Source of the DNA: Scenedesmus sp. ARA3
Lineage: Eukaryota; Chlorophyta; Chlorophyceae; Sphaeropleales; Scenedesmaceae
Assembly: GCA_004335835.1 (NCBI GenBank)
Contig: RWJK01001243.1
Span: forward strand, 190,969-254,968
Direction: 5' to 3'
DNA length: 64,000 nt
Of the stretch, positions 23,301-35,093 are shown piece by piece. The notes under the pieces are model-generated. The model made no database searches and was not told the origin of the DNA. It worked only from the letters and a program-made list of their open reading frames with translations. Each line of letters begins with the position of its first letter. The first letter of the stretch is position 1. The translations under genes were made by a program, and so were the position numbers.

Positions 23301-26300
23301 CGATGCTGGTCACTGGCATGCCTTCTGTGAGGCTGCAGGACCATGTCCACAGCAGCTGCAGGCCAGCAGGCGGCCGGCTGCCACGCATCAGGCGGGAGGA
23401 GCTCTGCGCAGCAGCAGCAGCAGCAGCAGCAATACGTCACTGCTGGAATCGCTGCATTGTGCATGTTGCATGCTTGCTTCTGCTGAAGTCCCAGCATTGT
23501 GGCAGCAACCATGTTGTGCATAGTTGTCCCCTGATTCTCATTGTGTCACCATCCAACCTCGTGCCTGTTCAGAGCTGATAGCCCAGCAACAGCGCCAGAC
23601 AACTGCAGCAAGCATCACTCTACGCCATCACACAGCAAGCGGCAGCACCCTCACGCCCCCACACCCCTACGCCATGCAGGCCAGCTCTCACCATAGACAC
23701 AAATGATGACTGCCGGCTGCCGCCAGCTCCCTCAGCAGCAGGCAGCTGCTGCGAGGGCCGCCGCGACAGCTGCGACAGCCCGGCGGCGCCCGCCAGGCCC
23801 GACAGGCTGGCAGGAGTCATGGAGCCTGCCGGCCGCAGCCCGCCTGCTGCTGAGGCAGCGCCAGGCGTGGCTGCGCCTGCTGCTGAAGCGCCGCCCCCTG
23901 CAGGCAGCATGCAGCGGTTGGGGAACACAGGGTGAGATTGGCTTCGAGGCAGGAGCTGCGCTGTGCTACAGCTGTATGCAGGCTTCTGTTGGTTATCAGG
24001 CACTGCAGTAGCCTGTTGAGTGTGCAATGGTTTATGTTGCTAGGCATGCAACATCTGCCAAAACGGCAGATGCTATGTTCAGGCGCAACATGCTGCTGCA
24101 GCTGCAACTTTCAGCCCCCAGTCACCTAGCGACGGCGTCACCCCTGCGGTCGACCCTACTGCTGTGCCAGGCCCTCCAAAGCTGCCATGTGGGCTGCTGG
24201 CCCAGGCATCTGCAGCAGCACCCCGCGACGACAGCAGCGCCACAGACGGCCTGCTGCTCATCATGCCTGGTATGGGTGGCACTGCCACTGCCAGCTGCTG
24301 GCTGCCTGTGCTAGATGTGCTGACACCAGCTGCCAGCGGGTCGTCTGGGAGCACTGCTGACGGCTGGCTGCTGGGCGGAGGCGGCGGCTTGATGTCCCTG
24401 CAGCAGCACACAACCAACAGAAAGCAGCGCAGAGTAACCTTCCAGGAACTGCTTTGTCGCAGCATTTGACAATTGTGGGTTGGTAAATGTGCCTGTGACA
24501 GCAGATTGAGCAGTCAGTGTTTGCATGCAGAGCTGCAGCAGGTTGGGTGTCCAACTACAGCGCAACCTACCTGTACTGCAGCAGCTGCGGCAGGAAGATG
24601 TTTTGTGATATTGCTGCTTCCATGACAGCCAGAGCTTCTGCCAGGCCTGCCAGCCTGGTCCAGGGCTCCGGCTGTGGCCCTGCAGCAGCCAGCAGCGCAG
24701 CCGCCGCTGCTGCGCCTGTGGTGCTGCCGCTGTAACTGGCCTCGCCCCTGTTGCCAGCTGCAGCAGTTGGTGTTGTTGTGTTGGTGGCAGCGTGCAGCAA
24801 ATCGGTGGCAGCGTGCAGCAGGTCAGTGTTGTTTTCAACAGTGATCAGCGGGCCCGGCAGTGGTAATGTGTTTGTGGAGGCCATGTGTCCACGAGCAAGT
24901 CAGCAGACTACTCGCCAAACTGCTGGTTTGCTTCATATTATAACACATCAGCTGTTGTACGTCCTGGCGAGTTTGCATGCGTCACTTATCACAGCGGCTA
25001 AAGTCCAGCTTTGGCAAGTGTACAAGCAGCCCCTCACCTTGACTGCCGCGCATGCTGCTGCTTGGCCTGCCCCACGCCCCAGCCACACAGCTATCCATGA
25101 TGGTGGTGCGGCGGTCGCTGCCTGCTGCTGCAGACATGTTGCTGGGCCTGCCCCAGTTCTGCTGGCTGCTGCGCATGAATGACGCCTGCTGCGAGGAGGA
25201 GTGGTAGCCGCTGCTGTGCACGCCTGCAGCCATGAAACCGCAGCACAGACTCACTATCTAGTTGCAAAAACTACAAAGACTGCTGTGAAGACATGCCTGG
25301 TGCAAACCACAGTCCCAACCCAGCGCCTCTTCCTGCCATGATGGAATGCTGTACATTGCTGCCAGTGTCTGCTCAGCATTCCATGACTGTTTGGTGTGCA
25401 GTTGCTGCCATGGCTGGTGCTGGTTGCAACTGCACTGGTGTCACAATATGCAAGTATTATGGTGATGCAGGAGCCGTGTCATCCCCACCTGTTGCCACTA
25501 CTGCCCCTGAGGGCAGCACGCTGCCCAGCTGCTCCTCGCCATCATCAGCTGATGACCGCTCCAGCGCTGCGTAGCTGTCATCAATGTCCCACCTGCAAAC
25601 ACGCACACAAGGTGATGCATGTGCACACCAATGTATGAAAGTGCCACCAACTAGCAGCTGATATATCTGCCAACTCTTTGCAGACACCAAGATGCCCAAT
25701 TCCTTGGCTTTGCTTGTACTGTTGATGTGCTATTGCACATGGCAGGGTTGGCAGCACGCGGGCTGCTGGCCATGCCTTGCCCTCACACCTGCTGGCCTGG
25801 CAGCCTGCGTTGCTGCTGCTGCTGGTGCCACTCTGCACTTCGCGGTGCTTGCGCAGCGGCACCAAGGTTTGGCAGCTGGATGCTGTGAATTTGTCGCTTG
25901 CGTCGCGAGCAGCCAGCTGTGCTGCATACTGGCTGTTGGCTGCTGCAACCTGGCTGCCCTCTGTGCTGTCCGCTGCTACAACAACACCTGCGCAATAGCA
26001 TTCAGGCACTGTCAGTGTGACGCAGCGCAATTGGGCACACATGCCAATCACCTCAGGTGCTGGTAGACCAGCACCATTGCTGCAAAGATTGATCCTGTTC
26101 ACAAAGCGGTGTCGCTGAGACAGCACATCTGAACAACAACAATCTGCCTGCACACGCACCTGGCACCTCCCACATGAACACCGTGCCGCTGTCCTGCAGC
26201 AGCACCTTGTGCGGTTTGGATAGATCGTCCTCATTCAGGAAGACAGCTGCTGCTGCTGTCGCTGCTGCACTGGCAGCAGGCGGCGTGCCTGTTGGCCGTG

Positions 26301-27536
26301 CTGACGACGACTGCGAGCCTGCCGTGTCGTTTGACTGCCTGTTGCTGCTAAACATGCTGACGCCCATACTGCTGCCACCGAGGGCAGTCAGGCTGCGGTC
26401 GGCTGCCAGGCTGCTTGTGATTGCTGCGTTGGATGGCACCATCATCCTGCCTGCAGCAGCAGCAGCACATGATTCAGAGACAGCAGCAGCAGGATTCAAG
26501 GCAGCAGCAAACTGCAGCGTGGCTGGCAATCAGCACAAGCACCCTTTGCACAAGCCTGATATTTCAAGAGGGCTGGGGTCGAGCAAATGGGCACAGTCTC
26601 TGCAGCTCCATAGCCTTGGCCATCAGCATGCACATGCTTACCCTGGTACTCCTGTGGATCAGCTTCTTGAGGCGTTGCCGTGCCACTGTCAAACCAGCCT
26701 CTGCTGAAGCCAGCACTGCTGCGGCCCTCGCCAAAGAGGCCATCGCCAGCATCGCTGCCTGCCACAGACTCCTCTGTCACAATCCCGCGCGCCTGGCGCA
26801 GCGCTGCTGATGTGACAATCGCCACCAGTGGCTTGGGGGTGCGGTTGACACCCTGCTCATCTATCAGCTGCAGGAACCAGACACGGCGGGTGGCAAGCCA
26901 CCACAGTTGGCACGTAATCAGTACATAAAGTCAGGGGATTTGGCGCAGCATCTGTGTTGTGTCAAGCATTGAAACATACGTTTGACCACTGCAGATGCAT
27001 CTACTGCCTCGGCCGTATGTTGCTGCTGCTGGGGCTGCATGATCAACATGTGCTGACAAATGCTGCCTGCTGTTGTGTGCTGCGCAGGGCCATGTCCACT
27101 GCACCTTGATAGGAGCCAAGCCATCCACCATGTCATGTGTCCTGCTGCTGGTGCTGCGCCGCACGTTTGAACTTCGGTAGCTCCTGCGGCTTCCTGCAAG
27201 GCATGCAACAAGTAGAAGTGAACAAGGAGGAGCAGGCATGACAGCTGGAACAGCTGAATCAGCGTAGATGGCAGTGAAGCTGTTGTGCATATGTTTCTGC
27301 CAGAGCCGCAGGATCAGCAGCAGCATCGCGGTGCAGAGCTTACCACCCGGCACTCCTCCAGGCCTGTTGGGGCCCCATCCACCTGTAACGCGTGGGCCGT
27401 GGCCAGCTGGCATGCCGCCAGCTCGTCCTTGCAAGCCATAGCCACCAGCAGGCTGCCTTGCAGATGTGGTGCTAGCTGACTTGAAGGAGCTTTCTACAGA
27501 TGGGGCATCCCTGTGCCTAAAACTGGGCGATGACAT
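20319..27536 (-). CDS. Axonemal inner-arm dynein intermediate chain, IC138/WDR78 (DNAI4) type
   Basis: A flagellar WD-repeat intermediate chain of the two-headed I1/f inner-arm dynein. Sixteen exons (minus strand): 27344-27536, 27105-27193, 26642-26867, 26160-26450, 25789-25987, 25489-25592, 25038-25223, 24571-24757, 24126-24397, 23692-23897, 22971-23403, 22464-22621, 21792-22161, 21312-21475, 20760-20966 and 20319-20483. Lengths sum to 1150 codons (1149 residues). The WD part matches WDR78 motif by motif: VTSIAWNSANTNLIAAGY, ILGVGTHDGTIAVYD, LVSISTDGKVKAWTIAKGLE, ALISRNTGGMSFDFSSTDS, EDGHIHKCSTSYSEQYLESY and LFLSCSGDWTIRMWQ. Ala/Ser-rich inserts sit inside the propeller. The ATG at 27536 gives MSSPSFRHR; the frame stays open a little upstream. 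Assignment to the IC138 rather than the IC1/IC2 class is by motif recall. Confidence 0.9.
20628..20722 (-). repeat. Echo of IC138 penultimate exon 3' end
   Basis: Copy of the end of exon 20760-20966 (TLRPVVQHASTKCAMTALLF) and its GTGGGT donor; over 90% identical by eye. Confidence 0.93.
21030..21118 (-). repeat. Echo of IC138 penultimate exon 5' end
   Basis: Copy of the start of exon 20760-20966 (EGRQQQLLSxxSSxE) and its CACCCGCAG acceptor, located in the preceding intron. Confidence 0.93.
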
Positions 27537-27986
27537 GTTTCTTGTGAGTGCTGCCAACAGTTGGGGCTTTTACATCCTTGGGTGCGCAGATGCAGGGCTC
27601 AATGTTGCTTGTATTGATAATCAGGAACGTTGTATAATTGTTCAGCACAGAAGGCTGCTGCTGAGTACAGTTGCCTGCATCAGAGATGTGGAGGGAAGGT
27701 CAAAGGCGTAGCTCAGCAGCTGGTGGCCCCAAGGCGCACTAGTTCTGCACTGTATCGAGTCTTTCTAAAACATACCTTCAGTTTTTCTCTTTCAGCGTCC
27801 ACCTGACATGTAACAGCAAAATCAGAGCCCTAAAAAACACACTGGTGCTCACATAAAGCCCAACGTTGCTGCCCACGTTGTCAAACGCTGTAGAAAGCTT
27901 CTAAAAAGCACGTGTAAACAACCGCATACCCGAATCACCGTGCTTAGTTTGCCATCGTGCCACGCAAGCAGAACACTTTGGGAAGG
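27537..27986. promoter_or_regulatory. Divergent intergenic region between IC138 and the PAM2 protein
   Basis: About 450 bases between opposed start codons, so it probably holds both promoters. I can name no motif. Confidence 0.45.
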
Positions 27987-28925
27987 ATGGCCACCAAGCT
28001 CAATCCTAAGGCTGCCGAGTTTGTTCCGGGTAGCTACAAGAGCACCGACAGCAACTGGGGCCCCATGATGGAGGCTGATGAGATGGGAGAGGTGGGGACC
28101 CAAACAAGCCTTTCTCAGCAGGTTCTTGGCCGTAGCGCGCCTTGTCGGCAGTTTTAGCATAGTTTCAATTGCCTAGCACTTGAGTATGTAAACGCCCGCG
28201 GCTCGGAGGGCAGCTAAAGCGAGCTTGGTGTTGTTCTGGACGGTGCTGGATTGCCCGTGCACGTTTGGTATGAAGCCTTGACGCTCGGGGTGCTCTCGAT
28301 GTGCGCTGCTACCGGTTTTTTTGTGCAGGAACACCTTACCGAGCAGGAGCTGGAAGAGCTGGAAGCGTGCGAGGAGTGGGTCGCCCTGCAAGCGTCAATG
28401 GAAGAGCTGGAGCAGGACCATCTGGTGGCCATTGCCCTCCGGTAGGTAAGCTTTTGCAGATGCATCGTTGTTCTTGGGTACTGCTGCGAGGCATCCACGC
28501 TGCAGTCGCACGTGCCATGCTGCAATGCTGTGTTCTGTGCCTGTACTCTGGGCACACACTGCTCTTGTTGCACTCTCCTAGGCTCATGTGACGTTGCTTT
28601 CAGCAGCTAAGCAATTGTGAGGCAACTAGCGCCCGCTGCTGCTGGGAGCACAACGCCTGGGAGCTGGTGACTCATCTGTTGTGCATAACAGTATATGCAA
28701 TACTTGTGTTGTGCTCTGGCTTTTTGCAGGGGTTTCATGTTGGCAGATTATATATTCGCGTTACCTTGCTGACCAAGCTGTATTCTGCTGTGGCAACTGT
28801 GTTGTGCCAGGTACGCCCCTGAGTCAAAGGTCAACGAGATCCGCAGGCGCTGCGGCATCAAGCCTGCCAAGTTGCGCAGTCAGCACAAGGGCATCCGCAC
28901 GCAGGGCGTGACACGCGCATGGTAG
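27987..28925 (+). CDS. Small acidic protein with N-terminal PAM2 (poly(A)-binding-protein interaction) motif
   Basis: Three exons: 27987-28091, 28329-28441 and 28811-28925, giving 110 residues with consistent phases. The ATG at 27987 is chosen because it opens MATKLNPKAAEFVPGSY, a close match to the PAM2 consensus (LNxxAxxFxP) that binds the MLLE domain of cytoplasmic poly(A)-binding protein. In plant ERD15/CID proteins this motif also sits close to the N-terminus. The middle is strongly acidic and helical (EQELEELEACEEWVAL), and the end is basic (IRRRCGIKPAKLRSQHKG). A role in mRNA translation or stability through PABP is inferred from the motif only. The introns show no exon echoes, unlike most neighbours. 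Confidence 0.72.
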
Positions 28926-30474
28926 AGGCAGCATTGCGGGTGCAGTGGCTGGAGTGGGAACAGCTGTTTTGCACACCAGCAGTACATGCGTGCCCTGCAG
29001 CAGCAGGCGAGGGAAGCGCAACAGCAGGCACATGTGTATGTGTACTGCTATGTACCATTGAAACCAGCAGGTGTAGCCAGTGTACTTTGTCTGGTGTACT
29101 ATAAATACCCAAAAAAAATCATAAAATTGGCAAAACACGGTGTGGATCAGCGCGGTGGTGCTGTGTGAGTCAGCAGTAGCAGCAGTCAGGTCAGGCGCAT
29201 CTTGGTTTGGTAGAACAGTCTTTTACAGGCTTATTGGCTGGACTTCATCCATGTACAGCAGCAATTGTTTCCTTGTCAGGAGCACAGCACCTTGTTGTAT
29301 GGTACATTTGTCGGGCTTCATGAGCGACTGTGCAAGGTGAAGTCTAAAAAACCAAAAAAAAGTTGGTTCTTGTCAGCAGTTTGCAGCGTACATTCTGTCT
29401 TGCACTGGCCGTGATGAAGTGGTCGGGCCTTTGACCATGCCGCTGTTGGCACACTGTCATTGCGCTGCACAATGTGTTGTTCTGCGCAACACGGGCATCT
29501 GCAGCGGTGGGGTTGCCAGCACATGTCACTTGCGTGACATTAGATTCATGGGCAGCATGGCAGGTTCGGGTGGTACCACCGGTTGGCGCTGAGCCTGGCA
29601 GTACTGTTGTGCACATGCAAGTGCAGGCCAGTTCTGCAGGAACAGCAGGCAATTGTGCAGCAGATGTGAAATGCTGCGTGTTTGGGCCACTGGCGTGTTG
29701 CTTGCTGGTTTTATGTTGCAATCTGCTTCTGGTTGGCTTCCATGTGGCTCCGTGCTGGCTCTGACTCCACACTACAAAAAAACATGTCCTTTCTATTGCT
29801 TCTCTGCCTTGAAACGTTTGCATTGGGGTGTATCAGGCAGCCTTGTTTCTTTGCAGCAGCATCTGCACTCTGCAACATGGGTGCATGATCTGCCTTGTGG
29901 GCTGGCTGCGCAGCGGCAGGATATGCATATCACAACAGCTATGCGTATTGGTGAAGTTGGTGAGCACAACAGCTATGCGTATTGGTGAAGTTGGTGAGCA
30001 AGTCGTATTGGCTCTGCAGCCCTGCTGAGTGATCCTTGTGCATATGTGCTGTGTCAGCTGTTCAGTGTACAAACATGTCTGCTTTTCGCTTCGGGTGTCA
30101 TGCTATGGTATCAAGAAGAGTTCGCAGCTTGAATAATCAGTACTACAACCATGTGTAACTGACTATGCTTGCGTCTGTACCTGTGTATCAGGGCATGTTT
30201 GTTGCCCAGTTGATTTGCTTCTGCATGGTGTGTTTCCTGCAACTCTTTACACAGCTGGCCGAGGAAGCGCGACCCTGGAAGTGCAGCCCTGGAACTTGCA
30301 CTCCGCAAACCCTGTCCATGCCACAAACCCTGGACACCGCAGCAAGCACTGCGATATGATAGCGCTTTCAGCACTCGCGCAACATTCACCCCGCTTACTT
30401 CGTTCCGTACTAGCATGCAGGAAACAAATAGCACACGAAACTTGGTCGCACTGTGATCTTTCAAAGACAGTTCG
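28926..30474. other. Intergenic stretch with no recognised gene
   Basis: Probably the 3' UTR of the PAM2 protein and the upstream region of the next gene. Contains a 34-bp direct repeat (29931-29964 and 29965-29998). Open frames here are short and show no familiar motif. Confidence 0.5.
29931..29998. repeat. Tandem 2 x 34 bp repeat
   Basis: Two adjacent identical units beginning CACAACAGCTATGCGTATTG and ending in GGTGAG. Each ends in a donor-like sequence, but no exon is recognised. Confidence 0.9.
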
Positions 30475-31341
30475 ATGCACACTGCAAACAAGGTTCACAA
30501 GAGCGCCGTGGCAGTCATACCTTCTTTTCGTCTGACCCAGACAGTACAGAAATTGCGATGCTTCGAGGACAAGTCGTTCTTGGTAGGTGCTGGCAACAAC
30601 TGGTGCAGGCAGCAAGCAGCAGCAGCGCAAGCAGCAGTAACACTGCTAGTGTTAGTGGATGGTGCCAGATGCCTGATTCATGACCAACTGGTCACCATGG
30701 ACTCTTTCTGCTGCATACAATGCAGGAGGCAATCCAATCATTGTGCAGCCTTCCCATGTTGTGGCAGCTGCAGCAGCAGTGTCTTATCAACTGTTGAGAC
30801 GCCGTGTCACACGCCGTCACAGCCGCTCCAACCCAGCTACACCAACCCCAAGTCCAGCAATGCCGTACCCAAACTGCTACTAGGCAAAATCACTCAACAC
30901 ACACAATGTGTTTCCTGTTGCTGTCGCTGCTGCCTGCTCTTGCCTGCTGTTTTCCACCACAAGCGCTGGCCGCCTCACATCAACTTGTTGTACCCCTTCC
31001 TGGAAGACCAGGGGGGCACATTCCAGTCAGCAGCAGCAGCCATCTCACACGCAGTGGCACACATTGCGCCATTCAAGGTTTGGCTTGCTGTTACAAGCAG
31101 CACCGTGGGCACCGTGCACAGAGGCGCATATACATCTGTTCACATCTATGCTAGAAGCAACGATCTCTTCGTGTGTATGCTAGCAGCAGCAACTTATTGA
31201 CATGTATGATAGCAGCAGAAGAAGAACAGGTAGGAGCAGCAGCAGTGGGTGGTACCTCGTTCTTCTAAGGGGCTTACTTTGCAACACCTGCCCAAGCTGT
31301 TGAAGAAGAGGATGGCTGCCCTCATGCAGCATCACGCTAGT

Positions 31342-31380
<39 letters not shown>

Positions 31381-32579
31381 GTCAGCAGTGTCTCATTTGT
31401 GCCAGAGACAGTCCTCCTCAGTTACTGACACAGCCCATTCGGCAGGAGTTATGCACCAGCGCTTGCATGTGCTGCCGCAGTTTCAACCTGACCTCCCTCA
31501 CCCTGCTCGTATGCTGTACCTATCTGTGTGTGCAGCTGCAGCTGTCATCGCTGGATTACTTCAGCCATGGCCCCAGGAGTTACACCCTGTGGATGAAACC
31601 CGATGACCCATCAGGTGCCTTGCTGCCGGCAGCCGTTACACACAAAGCGTTGCAGGCAATGCAACAGGTGCCTTGCTGGCGGCAGCTGCATATCATCCAC
31701 AGCAGCATCCAGTCTGCAGAACACTTCCGATGCACGTTATGCCCTAGACACCATGCTGGTCATCTGACACCCTGGATGCATTTCAGCCACCTGATGGACA
31801 CTCTGCGCATGGCAAAGCATGTTGGCTAGTAGCCGTTATGCATGTTGGCTAGTAGCCGTTATGCATGTTGGCTAGTAGCCGTTATGCATGTTGGCTAGTA
31901 GCCGTTATGCATGTTGGCTAGTAGCCGTTATGCATGTTGGCTAGTAGCCGTTATGCATGTTGGCTAGTAGCCGTTATGCATGTTGGCTAGTAGCCGTTAT
32001 GCATGGAGGTGCGGCCGTGTGGGCACTTTGTTGTTTTGACCAGTACTCGAACAACAAACAGTCACCTCACCTTCTTTATGCCCCTGGCATTGCCGCGTGC
32101 AGGCTTGCTAGCGCTGCAAGCGGCACTGGAGGGTGCATTGTCTTGAACAGCAGCAGAACATAAACAGCCACCTCACAATCTTCGTGCGACATTGCCATGT
32201 GCAGGCTTGATGGCGCTGCAAGCTGCACTGGAGGGGGCAATCCCTGGCTGTGATGACCTGAGTAGTGATGCCAGCAGGGGCATTACTGCCTTCACACCGC
32301 ATTTGTCGCTGGGACAGTGGCAGGACAAGCAGCAGCTGCTGCAAGACATGCAAGCAAGTATAGGGCAGGTGTTACAGGTTGCTGCTGGTGCTAGGGTGTG
32401 TGGTGTGGTGCAGGGCAAGCAGTTAGATTACTGCCCAGACATTACACAGACACAAGTTTGTGGTGGACAATAGGTGCTTTGGCAACATCCCTGAGCTGAT
32501 GGCATGATGCTGCATTACTGCCGCATCTCTTCGACAGAAAATCGAGCGGGGATATCCGGGTATCCCAGGCGGTGTCCAA

Positions 32580-32617
<38 letters not shown>

Positions 32618-33150
32618 AGGAGCTGCAGGGTTGTGGTGTTGCCCTGGAGTTTGATGTAGCTGAGGTGTGCCTGATCAGCAGGCAGGTGAGCGGCTGTTGA
32701 CAGAGAGTTTCCATTGTACATGTAAGCAGCGAACTCAAATTGGCTGTGCCCCTGCAATGCAAGGCCATTTCACAGCTGTAACTCGCCAGGACTAGGTGGC
32801 ATGCTTTGACAGCTTCATCCTCCCAGCAGTGTCAGCAGCAGCAAACATACTCTTGATCATGCTTATGCATACACCAGGCACGTGGTGAGCAGCTTAGTAT
32901 CACTCTCAGCACGAGTGCTCCTGTCTTTGCAGGGATACATGGATCCGTTCAATATACGCTACGCTGTGCCTCTAGGAACAGCGACAGGCAGTGCAACATA
33001 TGCAGCGCCACAGCTGCTCAACGTGCCGTACATTGCCACCGTAGGCCAGAACAGCAGCAGCAGCAGCAGCACAGTCAGCAGCACCACACATGGCGACACA
33101 GCCACGGTGGGCACAGCAGCAGCACTGGCAGCAGCCTCTCAGCAAGCATC

Positions 33151-33203
<53 letters not shown>

Positions 33204-33417
33204 GAGTTGGCCCAACAGATCCAACAGACCCAGCAAGATTTGGGCTGGGGGCTGCTCCCACTGGTGTGTGGAACTTTGCGTATGGTGCTAACATGAGCCC
33301 ACGGAAGCTGGGAGGCAGTAGGGGCCTGCACCCGCTGCAGTCAGTGCCTGCAGTGCTGAAGGGCTACAGGCTGGCCTTCAACCACAGGTGGGTGGCAGGG
33401 TCATAAGTGTAGTTCAC

Positions 33418-33458
<41 letters not shown>

Positions 33459-34573
33459 GCAGGGGCAGAGGCATGCATCCGCTGCAGTCTTTGCCCGCAG
33501 TGCCCACCAGGGCTGCAAACTCACCACAGGCCCTGCCAGAGCGGGTTTGTAGTGGTAGAAGCAGGACACGCGATGGCAGGATTGAAGCCAGCAGCAGCTG
33601 GATTATGGTGTTGCTTCTTTGCTTAACATCACAAGCCAGCACTCAGCCATGAGCTTATTGCTTTCAGCTATTGGTGTGATTTGCTGTTTTGCGTTCGTGT
33701 GCTGCAATTGCTGTTGCGCAGGGGTGGCTTTGGGAACCTGGTGGCAGCAGCACAGGAGCCAGCAGCAGCAGCAGCAGCAGCAGCAGCCCCCAGGCCTGAT
33801 GCAGTCCACGGTGTGCTGCACAAGCTGACTCCTGCTGAGATGGCAGCACTGTCAGGCATGGAGCACGAGTACTGGTGAGCAAGTGATTTAACCTGTCTTT
33901 GAAACAGTGATAGCCAGTCGGCTCAGTCTTGTTCAAAAGAAAGTCAGCGCCGTCAGGCATGGAGCAGGAGAACTGGTGCTGTGGGTGGTTGGCCAGGTGC
34001 TGTGTTGCAAGAGCTGCCATGCTGCTGCTGCTGCTGCTCCTGCTGCATCTAGTGGCTGTTGTAGTGCAAAGTGCAATGTGGTGGCTGCCATGTGGCAAGC
34101 GGCAAATGCAAGCGTGAGTACTGGTGTGTGCTGCTGGATACAGTTGGCAGGCGCTGTGCTGCAAGTGACGGCTGTGCATGCTGCTGCTGCTGCTGTGCTG
34201 CACCTGTAGGCCTGTGGAGGTTGCTGTGGAGCCCTACCACACACCACAGCAGTCCACGCAACCTGCTGCTGCTGCTGCTGCTGACGCTGGCGGAACAGCG
34301 GCAGCAGTGGCGGCAGCACAATGCAGCGACTTGGCTGCAGACAGCTCATCAAGTGCACAGCAGCAGCAGCAGCCGCAGCAGCAGCAGCAGCAGCAGCCTG
34401 TGCTAGCGGTTGCGTTCATCAGTCCTCCTGAAAGGTGCATCCAGGATGGCCTGCCAACGATTAATAGGTGCGGCAATGCTTCCCTGCTGACCATTCACGC
34501 GTTTGTTGTAGTCCTCGTGCTTGGCTACTGCTTAGCAAGCACTTGCACTGTTGTTGTCTGGGCCTGACAAGAC

Positions 34574-34645
<72 letters not shown>

Positions 34646-35093
34646 AGGTACCATGAGCTGCTGCTTGAGGGTGCCAGGCACTGGCAGCTTGACAGCGACT
34701 ATACTGCATTGCTGCAGGCGCAGCCAAGCATTGCAGGTAGGGGCGGCGGCACCAGGATGCACAACACCATGCCTGCGTGTGCACTGGTCAATCAGCAGGG
34801 CAGCCAGCTGCTGTGTGCAGTTGTTGCTGGTGTCATGTCTTGTCATGGCACCACGCGAGTGTTGGGACCACCTGCAGCAGCTGCAAGCCTTGCGTTGACG
34901 AGCTACTGTCATCCTTCTCACCGAGTCTAATACGTTGAAGTGATTTGGTATGTATCTTGCAGGCGAGCAGCGTGGTGCTGCCTACTACACGGCAGCAGAT
35001 GGCAGCCCTTTGGAGGCCTGGCTAAAGATGCGCACCGGCACGCAGCAGCGTGGCGGCAGGGGTGGCGGGCGCGGCAGGGGCGGCAAGAGGTGA
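30475..35093 (+). CDS. Fusion of 2H phosphoesterase (2'-5' RNA ligase-like) with gamma-glutamylcyclotransferase-like domain
   Basis: Ten exons: 30475-30582, 30964-31077, 31536-31614, 32205-32368, 32620-32685, 32933-33387, 33722-33874, 34210-34467, 34648-34736 and 34963-35093, giving 538 residues in frame. Residues 1 to about 200 form a 2H phosphoesterase: RWPPHINLLYPFLE holds the first catalytic His and FTPHLSLGQW the second, followed by FDVAEVCLISRQ. After a Ser/Ala/Gln linker encoded in part by a CAG tract (33154-33201) comes a GGCT/AIG2-like fold: WNFAYGANMSPRKL, PAVLKGYRLAFNHRGGFGN, VHGVLHKLTPAEM and a conserved Glu in SGMEHEYW, then VEVAVEPY and AFISPPERCIQDGLP. The C-terminus is a short RGG box (RGGRGGGRGRGGKR), suggesting RNA binding. 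The first domain would act on RNA 2',3' ends or cyclic phosphates and the second on gamma-glutamyl compounds; both activities are inferred. Confidence 0.85.
31817..32000. repeat. Minisatellite, 8 x 23 bp
   Basis: Eight head-to-tail copies, identical by eye, of the 23-bp unit starting GCATGTTGGCTAGTAGCCGT, inside the third intron of the 2H/GGCT gene. The perfect identity suggests recent expansion. It is not a CRISPR array because there are no spacers. Confidence 0.97.
32097..32140 (+). repeat. Echo of 2H/GGCT exon 4 5' end
   Basis: Copy of the start of exon 32205-32368 (acceptor, then LALQAALEGA-like bases) about 105 bp upstream. Confidence 0.85.
33418..33515 (+). repeat. CAG tract and echo of 2H/GGCT exon 6 3' part
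   Basis: A CAG tract at 33420-33458 is followed by a diverged copy of the RGLHPLQSVPAV stretch of exon 32933-33387. Confidence 0.82.
33943..33978 (+). repeat. Echo of 2H/GGCT exon 7 3' end
   Basis: Repeats the SGMEHEYW-coding end of exon 33722-33874 with its CTGGTG donor. A shorter fragment is near 34108-34125. Confidence 0.82.
34572..34647 (+). repeat. CTG tract forming the acceptor region of 2H/GGCT exon 9
   Basis: About 24 CTG units, broken once by a GGT interruption, run directly into the CTAG acceptor before exon 34648-34736. Confidence 0.9.

Noticed and set aside
31817..32000. Regular direct repeats suggesting a CRISPR array
   Set aside because: Units are head-to-tail with no spacers, and the setting is an intron of a eukaryotic gene.
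32515..32768. Minus-strand open frames with a poly-Gln run
   Set aside because: The plus strand of the same stretch gives a phase-consistent exon (32620-32685) of the 2H domain, and the Gln run is the CTG tract of its acceptor.
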